The position numbers were made by a program, and so were the translations under genes. Positions 45,151 to 54,836 of a stretch of 64,000 bases of DNA are shown one piece after another; position 1 is the stretch's first letter; each line of letters opens with the position of its first letter. This DNA comes from Sweltsa coloradensis. Lineage: Eukaryota; Arthropoda; Insecta; Plecoptera; Chloroperlidae. A model generated the notes under the pieces. The model was not told where the DNA came from. It saw only the letters and a program-made list of their open reading frames with translations, and did not search any database. The stretch is taken from positions 124,001 to 188,000 of the forward strand of contig JAMZAV010000953.1 of assembly GCA_024449915.1 (NCBI GenBank), read 5' to 3'.

Positions 45151-46374
45151 TCCCCCTTGTCCAAATCCCTTTTTTATTTGGTAGAGGGTCGCTCCCCCTT
45201 TTGGATCTGGGTTTAAAGCCTGAAATCGTAACCAGCCTGTACTTCCCTTACCATCCGCCCCGCTAACTTTTAAGGTTTAACATCACCGCGCGTTAAATGG
45301 TGAACGGAAGGTTCATTTTCCCTTCCGGGGCATATCTTCAGTGCTCCTCCGCGATGCTTTAAGTGCATCGGCATCCTGTAGGAGGCTTATGTATCGGGCC
45401 CTTTCCTCCCCGTATCATCCTGTTTTAACCCTGCATAACCCTAAAAATCCCCTGAATCAAGGATATTCCCTGTCTTGCCCCGAAAAGCCCCCATCTTAGC
45501 CTATCCCCCGGGGGCTAAATGGTTTAATTTCTCTGCAAGAAGTGCGTTTTTCTTTTTCTATCTCGTGCCTTTTTTTTTGTCGTGCATCACTTTTCCCCCT
45601 TTTTATCACCAGGGCGCATCGGTCTTCTTTTTTAGGTCTGGATGTTCGGCCCCTATAATCTCCCCTTGGCCTAAAGTATTCTTCTGGCTGAATTACTCTG
45701 AGCCAATATTCTGACCTTGAGAGGTACTAGACGCCGTTTGTACTGCGCAACTCGGGCACTAGCACACCGTTAATTTGCACCTCGTGAGGGTTTCCCCAAC
45801 ACTTCGGTAGGGAATCTTATCTTCCCTCTAGTCTACCATATACATAACTTCACTACACCCGGTAAACCCAAACCCTTTTTGGGGGGGGGTCACTTTCCAT
45901 TGGTATTTGTATCTTCACAGTCTTATTAGTGGTTTCCCCGTCTACTTTCCTGTCCTAAATTTTCCCTGAGGGCGTCCGCCGATTGGGTTTGGACGAGGGT
46001 TTGGGTTTACGGGTTTGTAACTTCCTGCTCAACCCCGGGTCAATTCTTTATCAGGTTGGGGGTCGACCCCCTTTCCCTTTCCCAACACTCGTAGAAAAAG
46101 AGGTACAAATTTCGATCGGACAATTATGCATCCTGCCCTTTCCCGATAAACGGGACTTGCACTACCTATTTCAAGTTTTTCGCATCAAAGTCAGCTTCAC
46201 TTTCCCCGCGTGGGAAAAAAAAACCACTCCCAGTATTCCCTCGTACGGCAGATCTAAATTAGCTACATGAAAAATTTATGAAAGTATTGCTCACCTAGAA
46301 GATCAAAAAGTAACAGATTGTACCCTATTAAATCAAAACCGTTCCTGTTCGCCCCCACCCCTTTCCCATTTGTC

Positions 46375-46590
46375 CTAAGTGAGTCTACTAACTCCCGGCT
46401 GCACATAGAAAAATTTTAGCACCTGGTCCACTAACAAATTGCTATTCTTCCCATCTATGCTCACCTTACCAGGACCCACTATCCCCATCTTTCCCGGGGT
46501 CGACACTAGGTATCCTATCGACTTGGTAGCTGTTCGAGTCGGGGGAACGCGGCGAAAATGTTCCCGTTTTGGGGGGGTCTCACCGGCCAC
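46375..46590 (-). pseudogene. Possible gypsy protease region
   Basis: The 71-codon frame contains GKVSIDGKNSNLLVD, which resembles the beta strand before the D-T/S-G-A active site of retroviral aspartic proteases, in the right place between knuckle and reverse transcriptase. The catalytic triplet itself is not readable (VDQ). Confidence 0.35.
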
Positions 46591-47660
46591 TACATTTTTT
46601 TTGCGTAAAATGCGATGCTATATGCCCCTTCTTTTTGAAACGAACAGATTGGAGGTTTTTCCGAGTATTTCTCGCGAGGCTTATTTCCCCTGCGGCATGT
46701 CCCTCGGACTGATTCGGGGGGTTTCCATTCCGTAACAGTTTCGCTTTTATGCCCCGTTTTCCACAGCCATAAAATTTCCCCGGGTGCGTGCACTGCGAAA
46801 CTGTCCCCCCACCCCTGCTCCACGGTCGATGGGATGACCGTTACTGCGTGTTAAGTGCCTCGGCAAATGTTGTAGTTTTATACCCCCCTGAACTCCCACA
46901 TTTCCCGGTCCCTTGTAAACGCCCCGAAATCTTCGTTCACCCCTCGTTGACAATAGCCGAGCCCGCGGATCCTGTACTTTTCCGGGTCTACCCAGGTTTG
47001 TTTTTTTAAAAGATCGGCAAAAATTTTTCCACCGATTTACCTTTTTTTTTGCTACGGTTTGCAAATGGCATAATAAATTGGTCCCGGGTTTTCGAGATTT
47101 AAAACGTCGACAAACTTTTGAAAGTCTTTGTACGCAACGCTAGGTGCTTGAGACCCGACTACTGCTTAAAAAAAGCTGCGGCAGCCCCCTCCCAAATTGG
47201 AAAAATAATTTTTACCTTATCTGCCTCATCCAGCAACCTAAATCCGCGGTTTTTTTCCACCTAAGAGAAGTCTTCGACCCCAATGTCCAAACCTCACCCC
47301 TCCATGGCTTTGACCAAATTTCCCCACAGTAAGATCTTTCATGATGTAACTTTCACCCTGATTTTCCCCCTGTTGCAATTTAACCCCGATTAGATTCTGT
47401 TTAACCCCACCGTTTTAAATTTAGCCAGTCTGCCCTGAGGCATTGATCTTGCAACCAAAACGCTCAAAATCTTCCTTTGAAACTGCCATGGGGCAAAAAA
47501 TATTCACAAAAAAGGGTCAAAAAATTCCCAAAAATTTAACAGACCAAAATTCCAGGGAGATTGTAGACCCTTTTACGTGGTTTCAAGCCAATGCAATGAA
47601 AAATGTTCAAACCCTAGATGTTCTTCTGTATAGGCACTCTCCACTTTCCCCCAAAAAAAT
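46590..47660 (-). pseudogene. gypsy gag region with zinc-knuckle remnant
   Basis: Near 46,740-46,790 the minus strand encodes YGCGKRGHKS in a mixed frame, a C-x2-C-x4-H type retroviral knuckle with the first and last Cys lost to noise. Upstream, basic ORFs (46,747-47,064, RWKNFCRSFKKTN) fit a nucleocapsid. A gag assignment is supported mainly by position after the 5' LTR. Confidence 0.45.
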
Positions 47661-47717
47661 ATCACTCAAGAAAATAGTCACACGGGGTTCTTTGATTTTT
47701 GTAAACAAAAATTCCGG

Positions 47718-47732
47718 TATGCGCTGCCAAAA
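47718..47732 (-). other. Candidate primer-binding site
   Basis: On the minus strand TGGCAGCGCATACC starts eight bases after the 5' LTR end, in the position and with the TGG start expected of a tRNA primer-binding site. The cognate tRNA was not identified. Confidence 0.5.
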
Positions 47733-47740
47733 AATTGTAG

Positions 47741-48430
47741 TGCCGGCCGATAGATACCAATCAGTGGATATTGATTGATGTCAAACAAGGCTCTCAATTA
47801 ATTATGACTATTTGACCTGAGATGAATACTGTGTGGGGGGTTGGGAATGACGGGGTCACTTTGAAAACATAAGCTTTATTTAATAAACAACTTTAAAACA
47901 TACTTTCAAAACTTTCCAAAAATACTTATGAATTTCATAGACTTCCCCCAAAAATTGGGGGTCCCTTCCCTTCCCCTAGTCTAGTTCACACCAAAAAGAA
48001 TGAGTTGGCACTCACTTTTGAGAGGGGTAAAGAGGGGAATTTCCCCAAACCTCTATGACGTCAATGAAACAATGTATCATTATTTCTAGATTGCACAAGC
48101 TGACTCGGGAGTGATGTGTTATTTTTAAATAACTAAAAGAACGTGCCCGTTGCCAAAATGGGAAATATGGGGTGCAAATTTTTGTTGTGTAAAAAATTTA
48201 CATTTCAATTCAATGATTATTTTAAATCCCAGTATAGGACCAAAAACCCAAACAATCCAATCGATTTGTGGTTTTTGATTTGGGTTATTGTTCCTATATG
48301 GACAAGGAATAGGGAGCGTATGCATTTCCTATTATAATAAATATTCCTGTTGAAGTTATGCCCAAAACCAAAATTGATTGAAATCAAATCCCAAAAATGA
48401 CATGATTAATGAATGACCTCCCCGCTTGCA
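47741..48430 (-). repeat. gypsy 5' LTR
   Basis: 690 bp from TGCCGGCCGATAGATACC to CCCCGCTTGCA on the + strand, so in pol orientation it begins TGCAAG and ends CCGGCA. Matches the other LTR throughout. Confidence 0.8.
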
Positions 48431-48489
48431 TTACTTATTTTTTATTATTATTATTTATTTTATTATTATTATTATTTTAAAAAATTTTT
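48431..48489. repeat. (ATT)n-rich tract
   Basis: ATT/TTTATT units between the gypsy 5' LTR and a Penelope foldback. Confidence 0.85.
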
Positions 48490-48553
48490 TTTAATTAACA
48501 CAATTTATTTTGGGCGGGGCATTTCGCCGGGTTTGAATCCTTTAATTGCTTTT

Positions 48554-48586
48554 GACGTTTTAGCCCAACGTGTGGGGTATCCTCAG
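48554..48586 (-). ncRNA. Hammerhead-like motif in foldback arm
   Basis: Minus strand: CTGAGGATA, then CCCCAC...GTTGGGCT, then AAAACGTC, one base off the clean GAAACGTC form at 9,450. The opposite arm (50,171-50,203) has lost the CTGAGGA core to a T/G run. Probably noise-damaged. Confidence 0.4.
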
Positions 48587-49305
48587 AAAAACAAGATATT
48601 AATTCTAAAAAATCCAAAAAAAAAAGCCAGACAAACGTTACATAGAAAACAAAAAACACTAAACAAACGTTACCATGACCAGGCCCCGCCTTCTATAAAA
48701 AATCGTTTTCATTCTTTTGAAAACTTTTTACACCCAAAAAATCAATTTGAGAGTTTCTGGTACGTATACGATCACTTCGTCCGGGGCTCCACTTTCTGGG
48801 GGGTGATCCGTTCTGGGACAAAGGGGGGACGAAGGGCTGTATTCAAACGGAAGTAAGATGTCGGGGGGTAATGCAACTATTTTTTAACGGCCCCCGTTTT
48901 GGGGTTGTCTTGAAAAACCCCTTTTTAATATGGCGCCCACACCCGCTCAGCTTAAACCCAAAATCACCCTTAAAAATTTTTTGGGGTTTTAGCAATTTCA
49001 ATGGGCTCTTAACCAATCTTGGTAGTAAACGGGGTCTTTTTTAAACTATTTTGGCACTCTCAAAAAAAATTTCATGTCTGGTTGTTAACATTTTCACAAG
49101 CATGTTTAGCCCCCGCTGATGTTCTTCTCGAGCATGCCTACAATGAGCTTTATGTTCTTTAGTCTTGTTCCCCTGTCCTGCATGTTTTTGGCCAAAATAA
49201 AACCAAACCCCATTGCAAGGAATTTGGAAACACCCCTCTCTTGCAGTGGGAAAGAATCTTTTACTGGCTTCATCAAATGGTACCTTTTTCCATGAAATTT
49301 AATTT

Positions 49306-49900
49306 GTGAAGCCAGTCAAAGATATCATTCCCCTGCAAGAGATGGGGTTTTTCCAAATTCCCTTTCAAGTGTGGGTGGTTTATATAGGCCAACATGCGGC
49401 AGTGGGGAAAAAGACTAAAAACATAAAGCTCATTGTAGGGATGCTCGAGAACTGGCTTAAAAAATTGAATTATGGAAAAAAATGCCAATTTTTATGAAAC
49501 CAGTCAAAAATATCATTCCCCCGCAAAGAGGGGTGTTTACCCAAAATTTCCTTGCAAGTGTGGGTTGGTTTTTTGGGCCCAAAAAGCAGGACATGGGAAA
49601 AAAGACTAAAAAAACATAAAACTCATTTTGCAGCTCGAGAAGAACATCAGCGGTGGCTAAACATGCTTGTGAAAAAAGTTTTAAAAATCCCCAAAACATG
49701 AAATTCTGTTTTAGAGTGCCACAATAGTTTGCAAAGAGCCTCGTTTTTCTACCCAAATTTGGTTTGAGAGTCCATTGAAAATTTCTAAAACACCAAACAT
49801 TTTAAAGGGATGTTGGGTTTTTAAACTGACGGGTCGTGGGGGCCATATTGAAAAGGATTCAAGACAAATCCACGTTGGCCCTATCAAAAAAAGTTGCATT
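49306..49900 (+). pseudogene. Penelope GIY-YIG endonuclease fragments, duplicated
   Basis: The first copy reads MGFFQIPFQVWVVYIGQHAA near 49,345-49,405; the second (about 49,525-49,610) reads GVFTQN...VWVGF in mixed frames. Both are followed by the K-x-x-K-H-K-A/L-I type stretch that ends the GIY-YIG fold. Downstream, VAKHACEKSFKN (near 49,655) and later HVGPI fit the Penelope C-terminal tail. GIY-YIG domains nick DNA for target-primed reverse transcription. The key Tyr-x-Gly of the second half is preserved in copy 1. Confidence 0.55.
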
Positions 49901-50295
49901 TTCCCCGACATCTTCTTCCGGTTTTGAATACAGACCTTCTCGCTCCCTGTCCCAGAAATGGTACCCCAAGAAGTGGAGTCCGACGAAATGATCGATACGT
50001 ACCAGAAACTCTCAAATGTGATATTTTTGGGGGTAAAAAAGTCTTCATAAAATTAACCATGTTTATGAAGGGGGGGCCGGTCATGGTAAGGTTTTTTTAT
50101 TATTTTTTTTTTCTATGTAACGCCTTGTCTGGGCTTTTATTTTTGTAAATTTTTAGAATTTAAAATCGTTTTTTTGGGGTAGCCCAACGTTGGGTGAAAC
50201 GTCAAAAACAATAAAGCAGATTCGACCGGCGAAATGGCCCCCAAATAAATTGTGTAATTTTTACCGGGGGCCCCGAAAGCCTTTAAAATTTTAAA

Positions 50296-50338
50296 ATTTT
50301 TATTATTTTTATTTTTATTATTATTTTTATTATTATTA

Positions 50339-50392
<54 letters not shown>
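50296..50392. repeat. (ATT)n microsatellite
   Basis: About 30 ATT units filling the gap between the Penelope foldback end and the first base of the BEL LTR. Sequence quality becomes clean here. Confidence 0.95.
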
Positions 50393-50393
<1 letters not shown>

Positions 50394-50984
50394 GTTTGAG
50401 CAGGGATGCTCTGCTCCGAGATTTTTAGTGGAATGTATATAAGAGGGTAAAGAATGGACAAGAAACATTGTAGAGTTACTTACATCATGATGGAAGTTTG
50501 AGCAGCAACTTACTTCCCGACGTCCTGGGTTCGAAGCGTAGCACTGACTTGAGTGTGGTGACGTCAGCTTCAGGACGTGTGGTATGGGGAAGTAAGATAG
50601 AGAAAGACTGGCCAGTGGAAGAAGTAGAAGGAAGGAAGAAATGAGTCTGAAGACTCTGTGTTCGACGACAACACGCACCGAGATAATTAACATAAGAGCT
50701 GTGCGAGAATAAGCGAGCGAGGTAAATGCTTTAAGTGAATGCCTTGCCCAGGGCAGACAAGAGAGAGAGAGAGAGAGTGTACTAGCTCCTAGGAGCTACG
50801 AGTTGCGACTAGATTAGAGACGGTACTGATAGCAGACAGAACAAAACGAGATAGACAAAACAGGAAATAAATCTGATAAGTTGAAAATTAAACAAGGCAG
50901 ACAACCTACCAGAGGAGAACGTGAACATACCAACACCCAAACTACAAACTATGGAAAACACAAGCGTCGAAAACGAAGCCAACA
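50393..50984 (-). repeat. BEL/Pao 3' LTR (about 592 bp)
   Basis: On the minus strand it begins TGTTGGCTTCG and ends CTCAAACA, so the termini form a TGTT...AACA inverted repeat. A purine-rich AGGTGGGCGGCA directly precedes it and serves as polypurine tract; the pol stop lies about 90 bases upstream. A (GA)n run occurs at 50,761-50,780. No second full LTR exists in the window. Confidence 0.75.
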
Positions 50985-51088
50985 TGCCGCCCACCTAAAA
51001 TGAACTATTTTAGATAGACGAGAAGAACAATAACTAGAGCTACAAATATAAAACCAAACCGCAACGTACGACTAAGAGGGGGGGAGAA
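50971..51088. repeat. 118-bp direct repeat, copy 1 (pol end, polypurine tract, LTR start)
   Basis: Differs at one position from 52,501-52,618. It spans the last codons of pol, the untranslated gap, the polypurine tract and the first 14 bases of the LTR. Confidence 0.95.
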
Positions 51089-52500
51089 CAACTAACTTGT
51101 TTACCGGTCGGGTTAACACTCCCTCAGATGTGCGGATGGAAGCTACTCTGCCAACATTGTCTTTACCTGGGCACACTTGTATCACCCTACCGATAGGCCA
51201 AGACAAGGGGGTAGTGGCGGGCTCTAGTGCGAAAACTACGTCACCGACCTTAAGGTCTGGGCACGCGCGCACCCACTTCCCACGCTGCATCTGGGTATGT
51301 AAATACTCAGAGGACCAGTGCGTCCAGAAGATCTGATGCAGCTGGCGGACACGATGCCAGCGCAAAAGGTATGAACTGTTATCAGCAAGGTTAACCTCGG
51401 GAGATGCCAAAAGCGAAGTGCCTATCAGTAAATGTGCGGGGGAGAGGTAGTCAGGACCCTCTAGGGGGTCGAATGAAGTGGCACAAAGCGGTCGACTATT
51501 TAATACGGCTTCGATTCGCGCAAATAATGCAGTATACTCCTCGAAATGAAGAGAAGAATCCTTAATTAGGCGATAAAGGAGCAGCTTGGCGGATTTCACC
51601 CCAGCTTCCCAGAGGCCCCCGATATTAGGGGCATAAGGGGGATTAAAATGCCAGCGAACACTACGTAAGGCAAGCTTGTCAGCTATGGCAGTTTCAGCTG
51701 AAGTGAGAAAATCGTGAATCTCGCGGAGCGTGCGAGCAGCACCTACGTAATTACGGGCACAATCGGAATAAATGTCAGCAGGTAGTCCCCGTCGGGAAAG
51801 AAACCGGTCAAGGCACGCGAGGAAAGCTTCTGTGGATAGGTCGGAGACCATCTCCAAATGAACAGCTTTAGTAGCCAGGCAGATGAACAGGCATAAGTAA
51901 CCCTTGACGATGGGGACGTTACGACGAGAGCTCGTCTTCACGGGAAAAGGGCCCGCGTAATCAGTGCCGACTTGGAGGAAAGCGCGTGAAGGCTGAACGC
52001 GAGGTTCAGGCAGATCAGCCATGAGGGGTTGAACGGGCTTGGCGCGGAATTTAAAACAAGTTAAGCAACGTCGGATACGTTGCCGCAACAACCCACGTAG
52101 GGAAACAATTCAATACCGCTGTTGGATGAGCGTTTGCACCGTACGAGGACCAGAATGCAATGAAATGATATGAAATGCATCACATAAGAGTGAGGACAGA
52201 TGAGCTTCTTTGGGAAGCAAGAGGGGGTGACGTGCTTATTCGTTGAGGGAAGAATGGTGGAGTCTGCCGCCCACCCTGAGAAACCCACGGAGTCAATGAG
52301 GGGATTGAGGCTGGAGAGGCGGGGGGAGACAGGCGAGTGTTTAGCCAACTGCTTCAACTCAGTGGCGTAGTGATGTTGTTGAGTGATGCGTACGAACAAG
52401 CTCATCGCGTCTTCAAGTTCGGACGGAAGCAGAGGGCCAGAGGGAGGCTTACGATGATCTCGACGAGCAAGCAATATGTGGGAAAAGCGTACCGTGTGGG
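51072..52500 (-). pseudogene. BEL/Pao pol C-terminus: integrase and DUF5641-type tail
   Basis: The main open frame (51,072-52,091, 339 codons) has CLTC (residues 9-12), the end of the H2C2 zinc finger, then VGTDYAGPF (D44), IYSDCARNYVGA (D110) and GGLWEAGVKSAK (E162), giving the D-D-E triad with BEL-like spacing. The C-terminal 100 residues (LLRWHRVRQLHQIFW, DVVFALEPATTPLSWPIGRV) match the DUF5641 domain that ends Pao polyproteins. Upstream, 52,061-52,474 carries the preceding zinc-finger region (SLNPLIDSVGF) with frameshifts near 52,240 and 52,130. Gag, protease and reverse transcriptase are absent. The integrase segment looks young, with no internal stop. Confidence 0.9.
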
Positions 52501-52618
52501 AAACGAAGCCAACATGCCGCCCACCTAAAATGAACTAATTTAGATAGACGAGAAGAACAATAACTAGAGCTACAAATATAAAACCAAACCGCAACGTACG
52601 ACTAAGAGGGGGGGAGAA
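52501..52618. repeat. 118-bp direct repeat, copy 2
   Basis: The same segment placed upstream of the surviving pol piece. On its other side it abuts LINE ORF1 sequence with no LTR left, so it marks a rearrangement junction. Confidence 0.95.
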
Positions 52619-52626
52619 TAGCTTGC

Positions 52627-53336
52627 TGACAGTGGCACCCCCACGCCCTTTGGATCGGACGTTGTTGTTGCCCTAGGAGGTGGGGAAACTAGTGAAACGA
52701 CACAGAAGTCAATCGAAAAGGTACTTTGTGTGGTGTACGAGCTTCGTGACGAACTTAGAATAGTAAAGAAAGAGCTGGAGTCATTGCAGGTGATAAAAGA
52801 CGAACTAAATGAAAGAAGAAAATTAAACGAAGACCTTACGCAGAAAATAGTAAAACAGGATGGAATTATCGAAGAGCTAACTGACCATCGTCACGAGCTA
52901 GACCATTAGGGCAGAAATAAAAACATTGAAATATCGAATGTGTTGGAAGAAGGCGGTGAAATCCTAGAAGAGATCGTGCTCAAGCTAAGTGAGATTGTAG
53001 GTGTTAATACTACGTCACGCGATATCGATGTGGTCCACCGTGTGAAATCAAACAGTAAGTACCCGCAAAAAGTAATTGTTCGGTTCGCTCCTAGAAAGAA
53101 GAGGGACGAAATCCTCGCCTGTGTCGAAAGGTGTCGGTGATGAAGAAGGACCTGTTTCAGGAAGCAGAGGAGGACGGAAACCTTCCCATCTATATAAACG
53201 AACATTTATCACCTCACTACAAGCATTTATTCTGGCAGGTGAAAGCAAAGGCAAAGGTGACAGGTTTTAAGTTTGTCTGGTTTAATCGCGGCTCTATCTG
53301 CGTACGAAAGGACGAAAACTCTAAAGAATTGAGGTA
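52627..53336 (+). pseudogene. Non-LTR retrotransposon ORF1 (coiled coil plus FP25-like domain)
   Basis: From 52,627 the frame gives about 75 residues of heptad-rich coiled coil (YELRDELRIVKKELESL, NEDLTQKIVKQDGIIEEL), a TAG at 52,906, then RNKNIEISNVLEEGGE and RDIDVVHRVKS, VIVRFAPRKKRDEIL. After a stop at 53,138 and a frame change, MKKDLFQEAEEDG leads to IYINEHLSPHYKHLFW and GFKFVWFNRGSICVRKDE. This order is characteristic of ORF1 proteins in arthropod and mollusc LINEs related to the baculovirus FP25 fold. ORF1 coats element RNA. Two disruptions make it inactive; the start codon is lost in the junction with the BEL fragment. Confidence 0.75.
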
Positions 53337-53379
53337 AAAACCCAACGAGATATTGATAAATTAAATAAGGTATAGGTTA

Positions 53380-53582
53380 AATGGATTTGTGGAGTCCACC
53401 GTCTCCTGAAACGGAAGTGATTGATAGTATTGACAATTGGATTAAGGTGTGTCAAGGGCTTACTTAAGTTCATTTAAATATTAGATCAATAATTAAGCAT
53501 TGGGATGAACTGAAAGTACTTCTGGACAACAGTTAGATACAATTCGTGTTAGCACTAAGTGAGGTTAATGTGAAAGAATTAA
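53380..53582 (+). pseudogene. Start of LINE ORF2 endonuclease, truncated
   Basis: Follows ORF1 at the expected spacing and reads VHLNIRSIIKHWDELKVLL, then LALSEVNVKEL, the first two blocks of an APE-type endonuclease (N-I-R-S-L and the L-S-E-T block). Two in-frame stops are present. The sequence then switches directly to a Penelope copy at 53,583. Confidence 0.65.
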
Positions 53583-54216
53583 ATATGTAGTCAATTTGAG
53601 TAGGTCAAAAGCTTTTCTTCCATATGTCAAGGGTACCACAGACGTCATAGGTAGAATCCTCAATCGTAAGAACATCGAAACCATTTTCTCCACTGACAGG
53701 AAAATCAGCTCCTTTTTGAGAAGTGCAAACGACTCTGTTCATCTGGAGGAAAGAGGGGTGTATGAGGTGCCCTGTGGCGACTGCGATCAAACGTACATAG
53801 GCCAAACAGGCAGACGCATAGCAGTGAGGATAAATGAACACTCTAAACGCTTACGAAAGCAGGTGACAAGAAATCAGCCCTGGCTCAACATGCTAAAGCT
53901 TACTCGCATGTGATAGATTTTGACAAAATTAAAACTATTTGCCTTGTACAACAGCTCAAGCCACGTATTATCCGTGAATCTGTGGAAATTGAGAAACGGA
54001 CGAATAACCTGAACAAAAGAGACAATAGCCAAAGTCTCCCTCTTGCTTGGAAACCTGCACTCATGCCTCGCCATGTAGTCCATAGACCTATTCAGCCAAA
54101 TCCCTCAGATATGGTGCAAATTTCAGATTTTATAATTCTAAGCACGAATAACATTTCAAGAGACAACCAATCAGGCCCTATGACAAGAAGCCGGACTAAA
54201 AAGTTTTCACTGCAGT
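53583..54216 (+). pseudogene. Penelope-like element C-terminus with GIY-YIG endonuclease
   Basis: Reads AFLPYVKGTTDVIGRIL, STDRKISSFL, then GVYEVPCGDCDQTYIGQT and RIAVRINEHSK, an intact GIY-YIG core with the conserved Gly-Val-Tyr and Tyr-Ile-Gly, the linker Cys pair and the Arg helix. A frameshift near 53,868 separates this from HVIDFDKIKTI, RIIRESVEIEKRTNN and SLPLAWKPALMPR, the standard tail, ending SRTKKFSLQ at 54,216. Reverse transcriptase is missing, so the copy is 5'-truncated into the LINE. GIY-YIG nicks DNA for insertion. Confidence 0.85.
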
Positions 54217-54522
54217 AAGCTGTGCTATTTTGTTTCTCAATTGCCATTATCCGTATTTTTTCGATATGACATCGCCGCCCCGCACCTTTTCACGATATGA
54301 CCTCGCCGCTCCGCACCTTCAACCGAGGCTTTATAAGGCGGACGCTGGAGGCTGTGACTCAAACCTCCGTAGAGTCACAGTCAACCTTGAGAATGTCTGA
54401 CGTAGTACAAACGAAACGTCAGTGGACGCCTATGTTCTGCCCTGGTTCATCTTATTTTCGACGCGGTTTTACCCAAGATCCTTGTTTTTATCCTATGACG
54501 GGCTGCAAAAACCTACAACAAT
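54217..54522 (+). repeat. Penelope 3' terminal region
   Basis: Non-coding sequence after the stop with a local repeat (CGATATGACATCGCCGCCCC / CGATATGACCTCGCCGCTCC, 54,261 and 54,294) and a hammerhead-like motif. The 92-codon ORF across it is accidental. Confidence 0.55.
54397..54420 (+). ncRNA. Degenerate hammerhead-like motif
   Basis: CTGACGT then AGTACAAAC then GAAACGTC. The GAAACGTC half is exact; the CUGANGA half has T for the last A, and stem II is at most two pairs. Its position after the Penelope stop supports homology, but activity is unlikely. Confidence 0.35.
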
Positions 54523-54524
54523 CC

Positions 54525-54576
<52 letters not shown>
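54523..54576. repeat. (AT)n microsatellite
   Basis: TA dinucleotide run between the two Penelope copies. Confidence 0.95.
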
Positions 54577-54578
<2 letters not shown>

Positions 54579-54622
54579 GATCGGTTTTTCGGTTTCAATG
54601 CCACGTATATTTACGTTGGGCC

Positions 54623-54656
54623 GACGTTTCGATGAGATTTCACCCATCATCTTCAG
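54623..54656 (-). ncRNA. Hammerhead-like motif upstream of the second Penelope copy
   Basis: Minus strand: CTGAAGA, then GATG...CATC (stem II), then GAAACGTC. The core fits CUGANGA...GAAA without mismatch and stem II has four pairs. It lies 5' of the + strand ORF in opposite orientation, which is odd for a simple terminal repeat. Confidence 0.5.
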
Positions 54657-54836
54657 GGCCAATACAACTTTAAATATTAAAAACGAAAACTACAAAACTA
54701 TTGCTAAATACAGAACAAAACTGGAGAGAAAAACAACAAAAGTCAAAAAGAGAAATCACTCCACACATGACGAATTAATACAATTCAAAGAAAGTCATTG
54801 CATAGCTTATCGTTGCAAAGAAACAAGAAAGTCACT

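Larger units (their letters stand above)
38271..48430 (-). mobile_element. Ty3/gypsy LTR retrotransposon (about 10.2 kb), noisy
   Basis: Two direct repeats of about 690 bp (38,271-38,950 and 47,741-48,430) enclose minus-strand coding sequence in gypsy order. A gag-like zinc knuckle lies near 46,770, a possible protease near 46,450, reverse transcriptase at 44,690-45,150, RNase H downstream, and integrase at 43,552-43,902. The LTRs run TG...CA in pol orientation (TGCAAG...CCGGCA). A primer-binding-site-like TGGCAGCGC lies eight bases inside the 5' LTR. Both ends abut ATT-rich DNA. The internal region is unusually long, with 3.5 kb between the last recognisable pol part and the 3' LTR. Frames break constantly, mostly from sequence noise. 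Confidence 0.8.
48490..50285. mobile_element. Large Penelope-type foldback with GIY-YIG coding sequence
   Basis: 48,500-48,870 is the reverse complement of about 49,890-50,240, for example TTTGAGAGTTTCTGGTACGT at 48,747 against ACGTACCAGAAACTCTCAAA at 49,999. The inner part holds GIY-YIG coding sequence twice on + (49,306 and 49,500) and once inverted (49,080-49,260). The ends share words with the 391-bp foldback at 9,155. The arrangement suggests at least two Penelope copies joined head to head. It ends in GGGGCCCCGAAAGCCTTTAA before an ATT tract. Confidence 0.7.

Noticed and set aside
46439..47009. Forward-strand ORFs in the gypsy gag and protease region
   Set aside because: Shadows of the minus-strand polyprotein region in distorted sequence.
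54297..54575. 92-codon ORF between Penelope copies
   Set aside because: Lies in the non-coding terminal region and ends in the translated (AT)n run.
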